Origin: JAKAXS01 sp041940525
Lineage (GTDB): Bacteria > Pseudomonadota > Alphaproteobacteria > Rhizobiales > Hyphomicrobiaceae
Length of the DNA: 64,000 nt
Assembly: GCA_041940525.1 (NCBI GenBank)
Contig: JBGTSB010000003.1
Coordinates: 1-64,000 of the forward strand
Direction of reading: 5' to 3'
The translations under genes were made by a program, and so were the position numbers. Positions 43,983-53,079 of the stretch are shown one piece after another. Each line of letters opens with the position of its first letter. Position 1 is the stretch's first letter. The notes beneath the pieces were generated by a model. It was not told where the DNA came from. It saw only the letters and a list, made by a program, of their open reading frames with translations, and did not search any database.

Positions 43983-44963
43983 TCAGTCGTCGCCGCACGG
44001 GAATTCAACCGTCACGAACGGCGCATCAACCCGGCACATCTTGCGCGACTTAGCCCGGCTGCGGTCTGGCACGCGAACGTAGACGTCGTCTGAAACGTCC
44101 ACTTCCACTTTGGCTTCTGCCGTGCGCGTGCGGTCTGCCCGGCCGGGTTCGGATGCCCAAGCGTCAGCCTCTTCCTTCGGGCTGAGCTGCGGACGCTTCG
44201 CCAGCCGCGGCTGAGGCGCGCGCGCTTGCTTTGTCTCTTCCGGCTCGTCCACATCCACATCGCGTTCAGCGACTTCCGGCTTCGGCTCGATCTTCTTCAC
44301 CGGAACCTGTTCGATGGGATCAGAAGCGGCAGCCTTCACCGGCGCCTTGGCCTCGGTAGGTTGAGGGGCCGGAGCTTCTGGCGCTGGCGTCTCTGCCGTT
44401 TCAGGTTCAGCAGGCTTGGGCTCGGCCACGGGCTCGGAAATCTCAGCCTTGGCCAGCTTCGGATTGCGGACTGGGGCAGGAATGTCTTTGGGAAGTTCAG
44501 CGACGGCCTTCTTCTCAACCGCCTTTTCCTTCGGTTTGGCTTTCGCCTCGATCACGTCGCAGCGATCCAGGTTGGCCGGCGCACGCGTCCAAATCATTTC
44601 CTTGGAGAAAAGCTTGGTGCCCATATAGCCAAGAACGACAAGGCGGTTGCGGCCGGAGGGCGTCAGCTCAACGTCAAACTTCTTGCGCTCTTCGGGATTG
44701 TAAATCCAGCCGTTGTCCCAGCTGCGTCCAACCTTGCCGACGCCGCCGATGATCTGCGTGCCACACGCCTTCTGCTTTGCGCGGTCCTTAAGCCAAACCA
44801 GCTTTCCGCACAGACGGCTGCCACAGCGCGTGATCTCAACGGCACCACGTCCGGTGTGATCGATCCAAACCCCGAGAGGTGAACCGGCGGCTGACGCTGG
44901 CAGTGGTGTTGCCGCCAATGCGGTTACGACACCTGCGATGGCGATTTTTTTTCTGGCCGTCAT
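43983..44963 (-). CDS. DUF2147 periplasmic protein with long Pro/Glu/Lys-rich C-terminal region
   Basis: 326 residues from ATG 44963; the frame is open to 45230 without homology. Signal peptide IAGVVTALAATPLPASAAG. DUF2147 core at ~27-140 (GVWIDHTGRGAVEITRCGSRLCGKLVWLKD, GWIYNPEERKKFDVELTPSGRNRLVVLGYMG). Then about 150 residues of Lys/Pro/Glu/Ala repeats, probably unstructured, and a short C-terminal Cys-containing end (MCRVDAPFVTVEFPCGDD). Function of DUF2147 unknown. Confidence 0.8.
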   Translation of the reverse strand: MTARKKIAIAGVVTALAATPLPASAAGSPLGVWIDHTGRGAVEITRCGSRLCGKLVWLKDRAKQKACGTQIIGGVGKVGRSWDNGWIYNPEERKKFDVELTPSGRNRLVVLGYMGTKLFSKEMIWTRAPANLDRCDVIEAKAKPKEKAVEKKAVAELPKDIPAPVRNPKLAKAEISEPVAEPKPAEPETAETPAPEAPAPQPTEAKAPVKAAASDPIEQVPVKKIEPKPEVAERDVDVDEPEETKQARAPQPRLAKRPQLSPKEEADAWASEPGRADRTRTAEAKVEVDVSDDVYVRVPDRSRAKSRKMCRVDAPFVTVEFPCGDD

Positions 44964-45036
44964 CACAATACCTCGCTTGAACTTTTCTAGGACCGGCGGA
45001 CGAACACATGATCCTAACTCTGGGTATGACTCTGGA

Positions 45037-45059
45037 GTCTTAAAACGGCGTTTTAAGAC
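45037..45059. promoter_or_regulatory. 10-base perfect palindrome upstream of the DUF2147 gene
   Basis: GTCTTAAAAC (45037-45046) and GTTTTAAGAC (45050-45059) separated by GGC, about 75 bases ahead of the DUF2147 start. No T-run follows on either strand, so an operator is more likely than a terminator. Regulator unknown. Confidence 0.4.
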
Positions 45060-45339
45060 AAGCGCCGGCGCGTACCATCGTCGCAGCCAACACCCTACAA
45101 CGTCATTCAACACAGTAAGTTTTCGTAAATGTGGAAGATGACGGGATTTTCTTCGTAAACATTGCGCACACTGTTCAATCTCCCACGCTCCTGGATACGA
45201 ATCCTGACAACGGTGAGAGACGGCGGCCAAAGTTTCCGTATACGTCTATTTTTGCAGGTGGCTGGTCGAACCTGCAAAACGAACAAACCATAGCAATATC
45301 AATGCTTGACGCGGGCGAGTTCAATCCTAAGGATGTATA

Positions 45340-45358
45340 AGGATCACTTAGTGATCCT
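45340..45358. repeat. short inverted repeat before the transposase remnant
   Basis: AGGATCAC and GTGATCCT around TTA, 30 bases before the transposase start. It may be part of the insertion sequence end or a host site. Confidence 0.3.
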
Positions 45359-45387
45359 ATCAGATCATCTAATCCAAGAGTGCCCTC

Positions 45388-45942
45388 ATGCCCGCACCGA
45401 TTGAGCTGAGGCGGGACTACACCGCCCAGCAGTTGCGCGACTATGCAGCAGCCATTGAAGACGAATCCCACGCCAGACGCTTGCTGGCGATCGCAGCGAT
45501 CCTAGAAGGTCGAAGTCGGACAAGAGCCGCCGAGATCGGTGGAATGGAACGCCAGACGCTCCGCGATTGGGTTCATCGCTTCAACGAGTCTGGCCCAGAC
45601 GGCCTAAAAAGCATGCGCTCTCCCGGCCGCCCGCCCAAGCTTGACGACAAGCAGCGCAAACAACTGGCGCACCTGATCGGCAGCAAGCACGCGCCGGAGT
45701 TGAACCCCCGCTGGCGCCTGGCCGATGTTGCGCGGCTTGTGCGTGATGAGTTCGGAGTGGACCTGGACGAGGTCAGCGTCGGCCGTTTGATGCGCAGCTT
45801 TGGGTACACCTATACCGGCACGCGCTGGAGCAAAGACGACAGCGCAGACGACGACGGCGGAGATGGACCTAGTTTGAGCTTAATAATTGCGAGCTTTTCG
45901 CGCGCGGCCGCCATGCCTGTGGCGCACATGACGACCTGCTAA
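45388..45942 (+). pseudogene. truncated IS630-family transposase (N-terminal DNA-binding part)
   Basis: 184 codons. HTH domains of IS630/Tc1-type transposases: RRLLAIAAILEGRSRTRAAE, RQTLRDWVHRFNESGPDGL, the linker SPGRPPKL, and a second winged-HTH part (WRLADVARLVRDEFGVDLDE, VSVGRLMRSFGYTYT). The DDE catalytic domain is missing: after residue ~145 the frame turns to an unrelated acidic stretch and stops. So it is an inactive remnant. Confidence 0.8.
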
Positions 45943-45978
45943 TCTTGTGCCGACAGCGGACAATCCTAATATCAGGGT

Positions 45979-46554
45979 ATGCTAAGACAGCACATGCCCA
46001 CGGGGGCTACCCACGAAAAATGGGGCTCCGTCAATGTCTCCCGATTTCCAGCGCATCTCCTTGGCCGGCTGGATGAAGCGCTCAGCTACTTGAAGCAATC
46101 GCCAACTTTCCTGGCGTGTATGGCGCAAGTGAATGCCCGGGGCATCCCGATCTTCCTTGAACACCACCAAGCCAACACTCGCTTTTATCATCGCGACCCG
46201 CAAAACCTGCGCATCGAATGGGCACCCAACCTTGGGCTGGCGGACATGACTGGTTATCTGACACCCGCTGTTTTGTTGGCCCATGAATTCGCCCACGCGC
46301 GCTATACGCCGGAACAGCGCGAAACCATGCTGGCTCAGCCTCGGCCGCGCGGATTCGACTGCGCGGAGTATGGCGTTGAAGAAGCTTGTGTGATCCGGGA
46401 GGTCGAAGGTCCGGTCTGTGCTGAACTCAATGAGGCCCGAAAAGACCAAGGCCTGGAGCCGCTGGAAACCGCAACGCGCTTCCAGTATCGCATCGGTCGC
46501 CTGATCGAAGTCGCTGGTCCAGTCGCCCCTCATCCGGGCTTCTGGCCGAATTAA
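45979..46554 (+). CDS. putative zinc metallopeptidase (M91/NleD-like, HEFAH motif)
   Basis: 191 residues, no signal peptide. Zinc motif LLAHEFAHARY (~100-110), then YGVEEACVIREVEGPVCAELNEARKD with candidate third-ligand Glu, and a C-terminal TRFQYRIGRL. Pattern recalls the M91 effector peptidase group. Next to an IS remnant, which suggests transfer. Family assignment is tentative; zinc peptidase motif is firm. Confidence 0.55.
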   Translation: MLRQHMPTGATHEKWGSVNVSRFPAHLLGRLDEALSYLKQSPTFLACMAQVNARGIPIFLEHHQANTRFYHRDPQNLRIEWAPNLGLADMTGYLTPAVLLAHEFAHARYTPEQRETMLAQPRPRGFDCAEYGVEEACVIREVEGPVCAELNEARKDQGLEPLETATRFQYRIGRLIEVAGPVAPHPGFWPN

Positions 46555-46633
46555 CTTTCAGCGGCCGGGGCGCACAACCGCGTCAAACGATTTCGTTGAC
46601 GTGGAGCAGCCATTGCCCGTACGGTCCGCCACC

Positions 46634-47047
46634 ATGACTTGGCTTCGCAAAAACCGCCGGCGGCTATCGCTCTTCAGCGCGCTTGTTCTCGCGCTGCAGA
46701 CGCTTGCCATTTTGGGCTCTGCGCAGGCCCAAGCCGCCGCAACCTCTGCGGACGGTTCGAACCTTGTCACGATCTGTACGGCCCAAGGGCTCAAGGTTTT
46801 GGACTTGAATGCGCCGGACGGTGAGCCCATGCCGGTCGACAGCCCAAACACGTGTCCGCTCTGCATTATCGGAGGCTGTCATCACGGCCCTGCCCAGGTC
46901 CTAGGTCTCACTCGCCTTCCAGCGGTGCTGATCGTCTATGAGCCGGTGCAGCTCGAACAGCCCTCCTTTGTGGAGCGGGATGAACAGCCCCGCCCGCATC
47001 AGTCCCATCGCAACCCCAGCCCCCGTGGTCCTCCAGCGCAGGTGTAG
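46634..47047 (+). CDS. DUF2946-like membrane/periplasmic protein of the copper block
   Basis: 137 residues from ATG 46634. N-terminal helix (LSLFSALVLALQTLAILGSAQAQA), then CPLCIIGGCHHGP, a Cys-His cluster typical of DUF2946 proteins that accompany copper-related TonB receptors. Precedes the receptor gene by 64 bases, same direction. Confidence 0.65.
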   Translation: MTWLRKNRRRLSLFSALVLALQTLAILGSAQAQAAATSADGSNLVTICTAQGLKVLDLNAPDGEPMPVDSPNTCPLCIIGGCHHGPAQVLGLTRLPAVLIVYEPVQLEQPSFVERDEQPRPHQSHRNPSPRGPPAQV

Positions 47048-47111
47048 TCCACTTGCCGTTGGGCCGCGCAGCGGCCTTGAAGACCTAGTCTAACTTCGCC
47101 CTGGGGGGCCT

Positions 47112-49343
47112 ATGTCCACACGTTCCAAATTCGTGCGAGTCACGAGCCATGCTGTTGCATCGATTGCTTTGGCGGCAAGCGCTGCGGCGCAATCCGCAAC
47201 TGAGCTGCCAGCCGTTGAAGTCTCGACATCACAAGTTAAGAAGAAGCAAGCCGTCGCCAAGAAGCAACCATCTGCGCCACAAGCGGCCGCGCAACCTGTC
47301 GAGCCAGCCTTCCAGCCATCTGAGACGCCAAACGGTTCACCAGCACAAAGGTCTGGCGCGCTCACAGTGCCGAACACCGGTGAAGCCCGCGCCGAGATCC
47401 AGCGGACGCCGGGAGCCGTCTCACTTGTTCCGGCTGAAACTTACAAAACCTCTACACCTGCTGTGACGCTGAAGGACGCATTGGACTTCACGCCCGGCGT
47501 GTTCGTGCAGCCGAAGTGGGGCGAAGACACCAGGCTCTCTATCCGTGGCTCCGGCCTGTCGCGCAACTTCCACGGCCGCGGCGTCCAATTGTTGATGGAT
47601 GGCGTGATCCCGATCACCACCGCTGACGGCGGCAGCGATTTCCAGGAAATCGATCCCACGGCGTACCGCTATTTGGAAGTCTTCAAGGGCGGCAACGCGT
47701 TGCGCTATGGTGCCAATCAGTTGGGCGGCGCTATCAACTTCGTGATGCCCACGGGCTATGACTCCGAAGCATTCGGTGCGCGCTTGGACATCGGCAGCTT
47801 CGGCTTCCGCAAAACTACAGTTAGCTCCGGCGGCGTCTTCGGCGCGGCGGACTATTTCATCACTGGCACCTGGCAGGAGCAGGACGGCTTCCGCGATCAC
47901 TCGTCCGGCGAAAGCGTCCGCGGGGCCATGAACATCGGATACAAACTCTCCCGCAACGTCGAAACGCGATTCTACCTCAACGCCAACGACATCCAGCAGG
48001 ACATCCCAGGATCTGTCACCAAACAGCAGGCGCTCAACGATCCGAAGGGGGCGTTCGTTTTGCCCGGCGAGCCGTTTGTCGGCCCATTCTTCCCCCAGAG
48101 TATCGGTAACGACAACGTTGACCGCGACTACGAACGCAACATCGAAAGCATCCGCGTCGCCAATAAGACCGCTGTACGCCTCAGCCAAGGCACGCTTCTC
48201 GAAACAGGCGGCTTTTTCCTCGACAAGGAGCTGGACCATCCGATCCTGTTCGTGATCGACAATCGTACGCGCGACTACGGCGGCTTCGCTCGCGTTACCA
48301 ACGATGCGACAATCGGCGGTCACCGCAACCAGTTCGTCGCGGGCGTAACCGTCCATAACGGCGAAACGCGATCGAAGTTCTATCGGAATATCCTGGGCGA
48401 GCGCGGCGACCTGTTCTCGGACAAAGATCAAATCTCCAAGAACACAGTCGTCTATGCCGAGAACTCATTCTTCGCGCTGCCTTCCCTCGCGCTCGTTGCA
48501 GGCATCCAATATGTGGACGCCTCTCGCGAGTCGGAAGACCGGCTGGGTGCTGCTTCGGGCAAAGCCGATTTCAGCTTCTGGAACCCAAAAGCCGGGATCG
48601 TCTGGGACGTGACGCAAACCTCTCAAGTGTTCGCCAATGTCTCCAAGAGCGGCGAAGCACCGACGTTCTCAGAGATCACGATCAATCCCACGGCCACAAC
48701 CAGCCTCAAGCCGCAGGAGGCCGTGACCTACGAGATTGGCACGCGCGGCCGTTCGGAAAACTTCAACTACGAGATTGCTCTCTATCGCTCAAACTTGGAC
48801 AACGAGTTCCAATGCCTCAATGTTGGTCAGAGCCTTTGCCAGCAGGCCAACGCTGATAAGACAATCCATCAAGGCGTGGAGTTCGGCGTTGGTGCTGCCG
48901 TGTGGCAAGGCCTATTCGAACGTGATGCCACACCCGACAAACTCTGGCTCAACCTGGCCTATACCTTCAGCGACTTCCGCTTCGACGACGACGCCCAGTT
49001 CGGCGGCAACGAGCTGCCGGGCGCCCCGCGCCACTACCTGCGCGCCGAGCTGCTCTACAAGCATCCATCGGGCGTCTTCGCTGGCCCGAATGTTGAGTGG
49101 GTTCCACAGGCCTACTACGTCGACAACGCCAACACCCTTGAGACGGACGCCTACGCGCTGCTAGGCGCAAAGATCGGTTACGAGGGTGAGCAATTCACGG
49201 CCTACATCGAAGGCCGGAACTTGACGGACGAAACCTACATCTCCTCGGTCAGCATCGCGGGCGACGCGAACGGCGCTGATGGAAACTTCTTCGAGCCGGG
49301 CACGGGGCGCGCCGTGTATGGCGGCGTCAGCATGAAATGGTGA
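47112..49343 (+). CDS. TonB-dependent receptor, probable copper (or copper-chelate) uptake
   Basis: 743 residues. Signal peptide ending AASAAAQS, TonB box TELPAVEVS, a Lys/Gln/Pro-rich linker, plug domain (VTLKDALDFTPGVFVQ, RLSIRGSGLSRNFHGRGVQLLMDG, LRYGANQLGGAINF) and a 22-strand-type barrel ending AVYGGVSMKW. Energised by TonB-ExbB-ExbD, whose genes follow at 50546-52976. Copper assignment rests on the neighbouring YcnI-PCuAC and DUF2946 genes, not on the receptor itself. Confidence 0.88.
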   Translation: MSTRSKFVRVTSHAVASIALAASAAAQSATELPAVEVSTSQVKKKQAVAKKQPSAPQAAAQPVEPAFQPSETPNGSPAQRSGALTVPNTGEARAEIQRTPGAVSLVPAETYKTSTPAVTLKDALDFTPGVFVQPKWGEDTRLSIRGSGLSRNFHGRGVQLLMDGVIPITTADGGSDFQEIDPTAYRYLEVFKGGNALRYGANQLGGAINFVMPTGYDSEAFGARLDIGSFGFRKTTVSSGGVFGAADYFITGTWQEQDGFRDHSSGESVRGAMNIGYKLSRNVETRFYLNANDIQQDIPGSVTKQQALNDPKGAFVLPGEPFVGPFFPQSIGNDNVDRDYERNIESIRVANKTAVRLSQGTLLETGGFFLDKELDHPILFVIDNRTRDYGGFARVTNDATIGGHRNQFVAGVTVHNGETRSKFYRNILGERGDLFSDKDQISKNTVVYAENSFFALPSLALVAGIQYVDASRESEDRLGAASGKADFSFWNPKAGIVWDVTQTSQVFANVSKSGEAPTFSEITINPTATTSLKPQEAVTYEIGTRGRSENFNYEIALYRSNLDNEFQCLNVGQSLCQQANADKTIHQGVEFGVGAAVWQGLFERDATPDKLWLNLAYTFSDFRFDDDAQFGGNELPGAPRHYLRAELLYKHPSGVFAGPNVEWVPQAYYVDNANTLETDAYALLGAKIGYEGEQFTAYIEGRNLTDETYISSVSIAGDANGADGNFFEPGTGRAVYGGVSMKW

Positions 49344-49348
49344 GAAAG

Positions 49349-50344
49349 ATGAAAAATCAGAATCCAGAAAAATTCATTGGAGTTCTAACAGCCGTTGGCT
49401 TGACGCTTTTCGCTGGCGCGACGCTGGCGCGCGCCCATGCAGGCCTCGAGCAGAAGCAAGCTCCGGTGGGAACCGGCTATAAGATTGTCGTGAAAATCCC
49501 CCATGGATGCGAAGGCTCGGCTACGACTGCTGTTCACGTGTCGATCCCTGAAGGCGTCATCGGCGTAAAACCGATGCCCAAGCCAGGTTGGCAGCTCAGC
49601 GTCGAACGTGGCGCCTATGAACGGGCGTATCAGTTCTATCATGGCGATTTGAAAGAGGGCGTCCGCCAGGTCTCATGGAGCGGCGGCAACCTGCCAGATG
49701 CGTTCTACGATGAGTTTGTGATGTCGAGCTTCGTTGCCCGCGAACTGGAACCTGGACAAACGCTCCACTTTCCAGTGACGCAAACGTGCGAGAAGGGACA
49801 AATCGCCTGGGATCAGATCCCGCAGCAGGGACAAGATCCCCACGCCCTGGAACGCCCAGCCCCTGGCCTGATGCTTGTTGCCGCCGAAAACTCTGGGCAC
49901 CACAAGCACCACCACGGCAAGGCCTCGGGTGCCAGCACCATCGAAATCGAAAAACCATGGACACGCGCGACTCCTGCGGCCGCCACAGTCGCAGCAGGTT
50001 ATGTCACGCTGAAAAATGTCGGCAAGGAAGCCGACAAGCTGATCGGTGGCAGCGTCGAAGGCGCGGCGTCGGTCGAAGTCCACACCATGAGCAACGACAA
50101 CGGCGTCATGAAAATGCGCCACCTGGAGGCCGGATTGGAACTGCCACCCGGCGAGACGGTAACGCTCAAGCCCGGCGGGCTGCACCTCATGATGATGGGA
50201 TTGAACGCGCCGTTCCAAGAGGGCGGCACCTTGAAAGGCAAGCTCAAGTTCGAAAAGGCTGGCGATGTGGATGTCGAATTCGCGGTGCAGCCAATCGGAT
50301 CAAGCGGCCCAGAAGATAGCCACGATCACCATTCGCACCATTAG
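49349..50344 (+). CDS. YcnI (DUF1775) - PCuAC fusion, periplasmic copper-binding chaperone
   Basis: 331 residues from ATG 49349 (an ATG at 49337 overlaps the receptor stop). Signal peptide ends ARA, leaving a mature N-terminal His (HAGLE), the copper ligand in YcnI proteins. DUF1775 spans ~30-165 with KPGWQLS and DEFVMSSFVA. A HHKHHH linker (184-189) joins it to a PCuAC domain (~198-300): HTM (245-247), MKM (254-256) and HLM (279-281), the His/Met Cu(I) set. C-terminal tail DSHDHHSHH. Likely hands copper to, or collects it from, the receptor. Confidence 0.9.
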   Translation: MKNQNPEKFIGVLTAVGLTLFAGATLARAHAGLEQKQAPVGTGYKIVVKIPHGCEGSATTAVHVSIPEGVIGVKPMPKPGWQLSVERGAYERAYQFYHGDLKEGVRQVSWSGGNLPDAFYDEFVMSSFVARELEPGQTLHFPVTQTCEKGQIAWDQIPQQGQDPHALERPAPGLMLVAAENSGHHKHHHGKASGASTIEIEKPWTRATPAAATVAAGYVTLKNVGKEADKLIGGSVEGAASVEVHTMSNDNGVMKMRHLEAGLELPPGETVTLKPGGLHLMMMGLNAPFQEGGTLKGKLKFEKAGDVDVEFAVQPIGSSGPEDSHDHHSHH

Positions 50345-50353
50345 TCTGAATTT

Positions 50354-50395
50354 CCGGGCCCTGCGCGGCAACTGGCCGGTTGCCAACGGGCCCGG
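50354..50395 (+). terminator. GC-rich hairpin after the copper chaperone gene
   Basis: Outer arms CCGGGCCC (50354-50361)/GGGCCCGG (50388-50395), inner arms GGCAAC (50367-50372)/GTTGCC (50379-50384). Ten bases past the stop. No T-run follows, so attenuation or processing is also possible. Confidence 0.4.
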
Positions 50396-50474
50396 ATTAA
50401 ACTAGAGCCGCATAGTAGGAATTACTCCAGTAGATTATTGGCTCAGCGGCGGCCGCCTCGACTGCGCGGAAGTC

Positions 50475-50490
50475 TGACATCTTGACATCT
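50475..50490 (+). promoter_or_regulatory. tandem 8-base repeat before exbB, possible regulator site
   Basis: TGACATCT occurs twice in direct succession, 56 bases before the exbB start. TTGACA lies within it, and TATAGG follows at 50500-50505 with a 12-base spacer, too short for a standard promoter, so a regulator site is as likely. Confidence 0.35.
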
Positions 50491-50545
50491 ACAGTAATGT
50501 ATAGGCGAACTCCCGGCTCAACAATTCGCAGGCTGAAGTAGGCTT

Positions 50546-51673
50546 ATGACTGAGAAATCAAGCATCAATACCATCCGTCGGGCTCTGTCGTGGGTGCTGG
50601 CCTCAAGTCTGATCGCTGTTGCGGTCTTGCCTGCCGCCGTGTCAGCGCAAGATGTGGTTAACCCGTCAACAACGGACACCGCAGCACCAGAGCCCACCAA
50701 CCCAGCGTCCAGTACGGCCGCTCCATCCGGAACTACGGCAACGGAGCCGACTGCAGAGCCAGACGCGGCTGCCGCCACGAATGGTTCGGACCAATCCGAA
50801 ACCCCAGCTACGCGGTCTGCGGCACAGCCGGAGGCTCAACCTGCTGCCGGTACGATCCCCGTTGAAGATCTGCCACTCGACGGGTTGGAGGGTGTCGGCG
50901 AAACAGCTCCTCCTGCTGAAGCAGCAAGCGAGGAAGGAGCCGCGGGAACAAGCGAAACCGCGAGTGCGAATTCAAGCCTGCCGCATGACTTGTCACCCTG
51001 GGGCATGTACATGCAGGCGGACATCGTCGTGAAGGCCGTCATGATTGGTTTGGCCTTCGCCTCGGTCATCACCTGGACAGTGTGGCTGGCCAAATCTGTA
51101 GAGCTGTTCTCTGCTCGCTCGAGCGTGACACGGGGACTACGCGCCATCTCCAGCCAAAGCACGCTCGCTGGTGCTGCTCAGGCACTCGGAAACCGTAAGG
51201 GGATCGTGCGGGCGTTCATCGACGTGGCGGCCTTGGAACTGCGCATGTCTACGGAGACGCCTGACAAGGCCGGCATCAAGGAACGTGTCGCCTCCAGGTT
51301 AGAGCGCGTTGAAAGCGCCGCTGTGCGCAAGATGAACCGAGGCACTGGCGTGCTTGCCACGATTGGCTCGACAGCTCCGTTCGTCGGCCTGTTCGGTACC
51401 GTCTGGGGCATCATGAACAGCTTCATCGGTATCTCGAAATCGCAAACGACGAACCTGGCGGTCGTTGCGCCGGGCATCGCCGAAGCCTTGCTCGCAACGG
51501 CGATCGGTCTCGTCGCGGCCATTCCAGCTGTCATCATCTACAACTGGTTCTCGCGCGGCATCGGCGTATACCGCGCACACGCAGGCGACGCGTCAGCCGA
51601 AGTGATGCGTCTCGTGTCCCGGGATCTTGACCGCGTTGACAACGCCCATCGTCACGCATACGCGGCGGAGTAA
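50546..51673 (+). CDS. exbB: ExbB-like MotA/TolQ/ExbB proton channel protein
   Basis: 375 residues. Signal peptide (ALSWVLASSLIAVAVLPAAVSA), then about 120 residues of Ala/Thr/Pro/Glu low complexity in the periplasm, then three membrane helices: VKAVMIGLAFASVITWTVWL, GVLATIGSTAPFVGLFGTVWGI, GIAEALLATAIGLVAAIPAVIIY. The TM2-TM3 proton-pathway motif is intact. First gene of exbB-exbD-tonB; gap to exbD is five bases. Confidence 0.93.
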   Translation: MTEKSSINTIRRALSWVLASSLIAVAVLPAAVSAQDVVNPSTTDTAAPEPTNPASSTAAPSGTTATEPTAEPDAAAATNGSDQSETPATRSAAQPEAQPAAGTIPVEDLPLDGLEGVGETAPPAEAASEEGAAGTSETASANSSLPHDLSPWGMYMQADIVVKAVMIGLAFASVITWTVWLAKSVELFSARSSVTRGLRAISSQSTLAGAAQALGNRKGIVRAFIDVAALELRMSTETPDKAGIKERVASRLERVESAAVRKMNRGTGVLATIGSTAPFVGLFGTVWGIMNSFIGISKSQTTNLAVVAPGIAEALLATAIGLVAAIPAVIIYNWFSRGIGVYRAHAGDASAEVMRLVSRDLDRVDNAHRHAYAAE

Positions 51674-51678
51674 ACGCA

Positions 51679-52143
51679 ATGGCTGGCGGACTGCATAACG
51701 GCGGCGACGATCTCGACGAACAACACGAGATAAACGTCACTCCCTTCATCGACGTGATGCTCGTCCTGTTGATTATCTTCATGGTGGCAGCCCCTCTGTC
51801 GACCGTCGATATCGCAGTCGACCTTCCTGTCTCGAACGCCAAGGCCAAGCCACGGCCCGACAAGCCGCTCTACCTGACAATCAAGGCCGACCGGTCTCTT
51901 GCGGTTGGCAACGATGCCATTTCGCGTCAGCAGCTGGCCAATGGGCTAGACGCACATACCGAAGGCGATCGCAACAAGCGCATTTTCCTGCGTGCGGATA
52001 AAACGATCCCATACGGCGAGTTGATGCGCGTGATGAATCTGCTGCGCCGCGCCGGATATCTTAAGATCGCGCTCGTCGGCCTTGAAGGCATCGGCGATCC
52101 GAAAGCGCCACCGGTCGCCACCACCGGAACAGCGGGGCCGTAA
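51679..52143 (+). CDS. exbD: ExbD biopolymer transport protein
   Basis: 154 residues. N-terminal EINVTPFIDVMLVLLIIFMV, with the proton-carrying Asp, then a periplasmic domain (VDLPVSNAKAKPRPDKPLYLTI, IFLRADKTIPYGELMRVMNLLRRAGYLKIALVG). Works with ExbB to energise TonB. 17-base gap to tonB. Confidence 0.95.
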   Translation: MAGGLHNGGDDLDEQHEINVTPFIDVMLVLLIIFMVAAPLSTVDIAVDLPVSNAKAKPRPDKPLYLTIKADRSLAVGNDAISRQQLANGLDAHTEGDRNKRIFLRADKTIPYGELMRVMNLLRRAGYLKIALVGLEGIGDPKAPPVATTGTAGP

Positions 52144-52160
52144 GGGCGGGGCCGAATAGA

Positions 52161-52976
52161 ATGCTCGCTTCCGATGTCTTGAACACGAACAGAGACAATT
52201 GGCTCTTATGGGCCGGCTCCGGCCTGCTTGTTGTGATGCTGCATGTTGGTGGCGCCTTTTTTGATTGGAGCGAAGAAGAAGAAGTCTTCGATGACGAGGT
52301 CGCCGGCGCGATTGTCATGGAACTGGCGCCAATCACGACGACGCAGCGCGTCAAGACGCCGGATGCTGCGCTCGGACCGCAGTCAGAGGAGTCTGTCGCA
52401 ACGCCGCCTGCGACTGAAAAACAAGAAGAGACGCGCCAGCTTGACATCCCTCAGTTCGAGCAGTCGCCATTAGCGCCTGATCCGGAAGTCGCGCTGCCGG
52501 TTGCTAAGCCAGTTGAAGAAGTGCCGGACGAAGAAAAGCCGGAAGAACTGGAAGAGGTGCAGCCAGAGAACTTGGCCATGGAGCAAGCTGCATCGTCCAT
52601 GGCGATGTCGCCACAACAGATCGAGGCAGAGCAAGCGCCCGTCGTCAAAGCTAAGACCCTTGGCGAAGGCAAGAAGAATTCCAAGGCGATCCTGACCTAT
52701 CAACGCCAGTTAATCGTCCATCAGAAGAAGTTTCGCCGCTACCCATCGAAAGCACGCCGGCGCGGCCAACAAGGCACCGCCAAAGTTGAGTTCTCTATCG
52801 ACCGCTCCGGCAAGGTCATAGGCAAGAAACTCATTGGATCATCGGGATACCCCATCTTGGATGAGGCGGCGCTCGCGGCTGTGGATCGCGCCAGTCCCTA
52901 TCCTGCTCCTCCCGTTGAAGTCTCCGGAGAAGTTCTCCATTACGCCGTTCCCATCCAATTCAAGATCAAGCGTTAA
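52161..52976 (+). CDS. tonB: TonB energy transducer
   Basis: 271 residues. N-terminal anchor WLLWAGSGLLVVMLHVGGAFF, then a periplasmic Glu/Pro/Lys spacer (residues ~70-165) and the C-terminal TonB domain: RRYPSKARRRGQQGTAKVEFSID, SGYPILDEAALAAVDRASPYP, VPIQFKIKR. Transfers proton motive force to the receptors. Confidence 0.93.
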   Translation: MLASDVLNTNRDNWLLWAGSGLLVVMLHVGGAFFDWSEEEEVFDDEVAGAIVMELAPITTTQRVKTPDAALGPQSEESVATPPATEKQEETRQLDIPQFEQSPLAPDPEVALPVAKPVEEVPDEEKPEELEEVQPENLAMEQAASSMAMSPQQIEAEQAPVVKAKTLGEGKKNSKAILTYQRQLIVHQKKFRRYPSKARRRGQQGTAKVEFSIDRSGKVIGKKLIGSSGYPILDEAALAAVDRASPYPAPPVEVSGEVLHYAVPIQFKIKR

Positions 52977-53079
52977 CCTGACGGTTTGTTGATCAGACAC
53001 CATCAGCATGGCCTTCCCACACCCTTTCAAAACCGGTATGTAATAAAGTTACAGAGTTAAGGTTTAAGGGTCCGATACA

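Larger units (their letters stand above)
44964..45387. other. intergenic region DUF2147 gene - IS630 remnant
   Basis: 424 bases without a supported gene. Contains the dyads at 45037-45059 and 45340-45358. A 69-codon open frame at 45131-45340 has no ribosome site or recognised domain. Confidence 0.4.

Noticed and set aside
45131..45340. 69-codon open frame upstream of the IS remnant
   Set aside because: No ribosome site, no domain, unconvincing composition.
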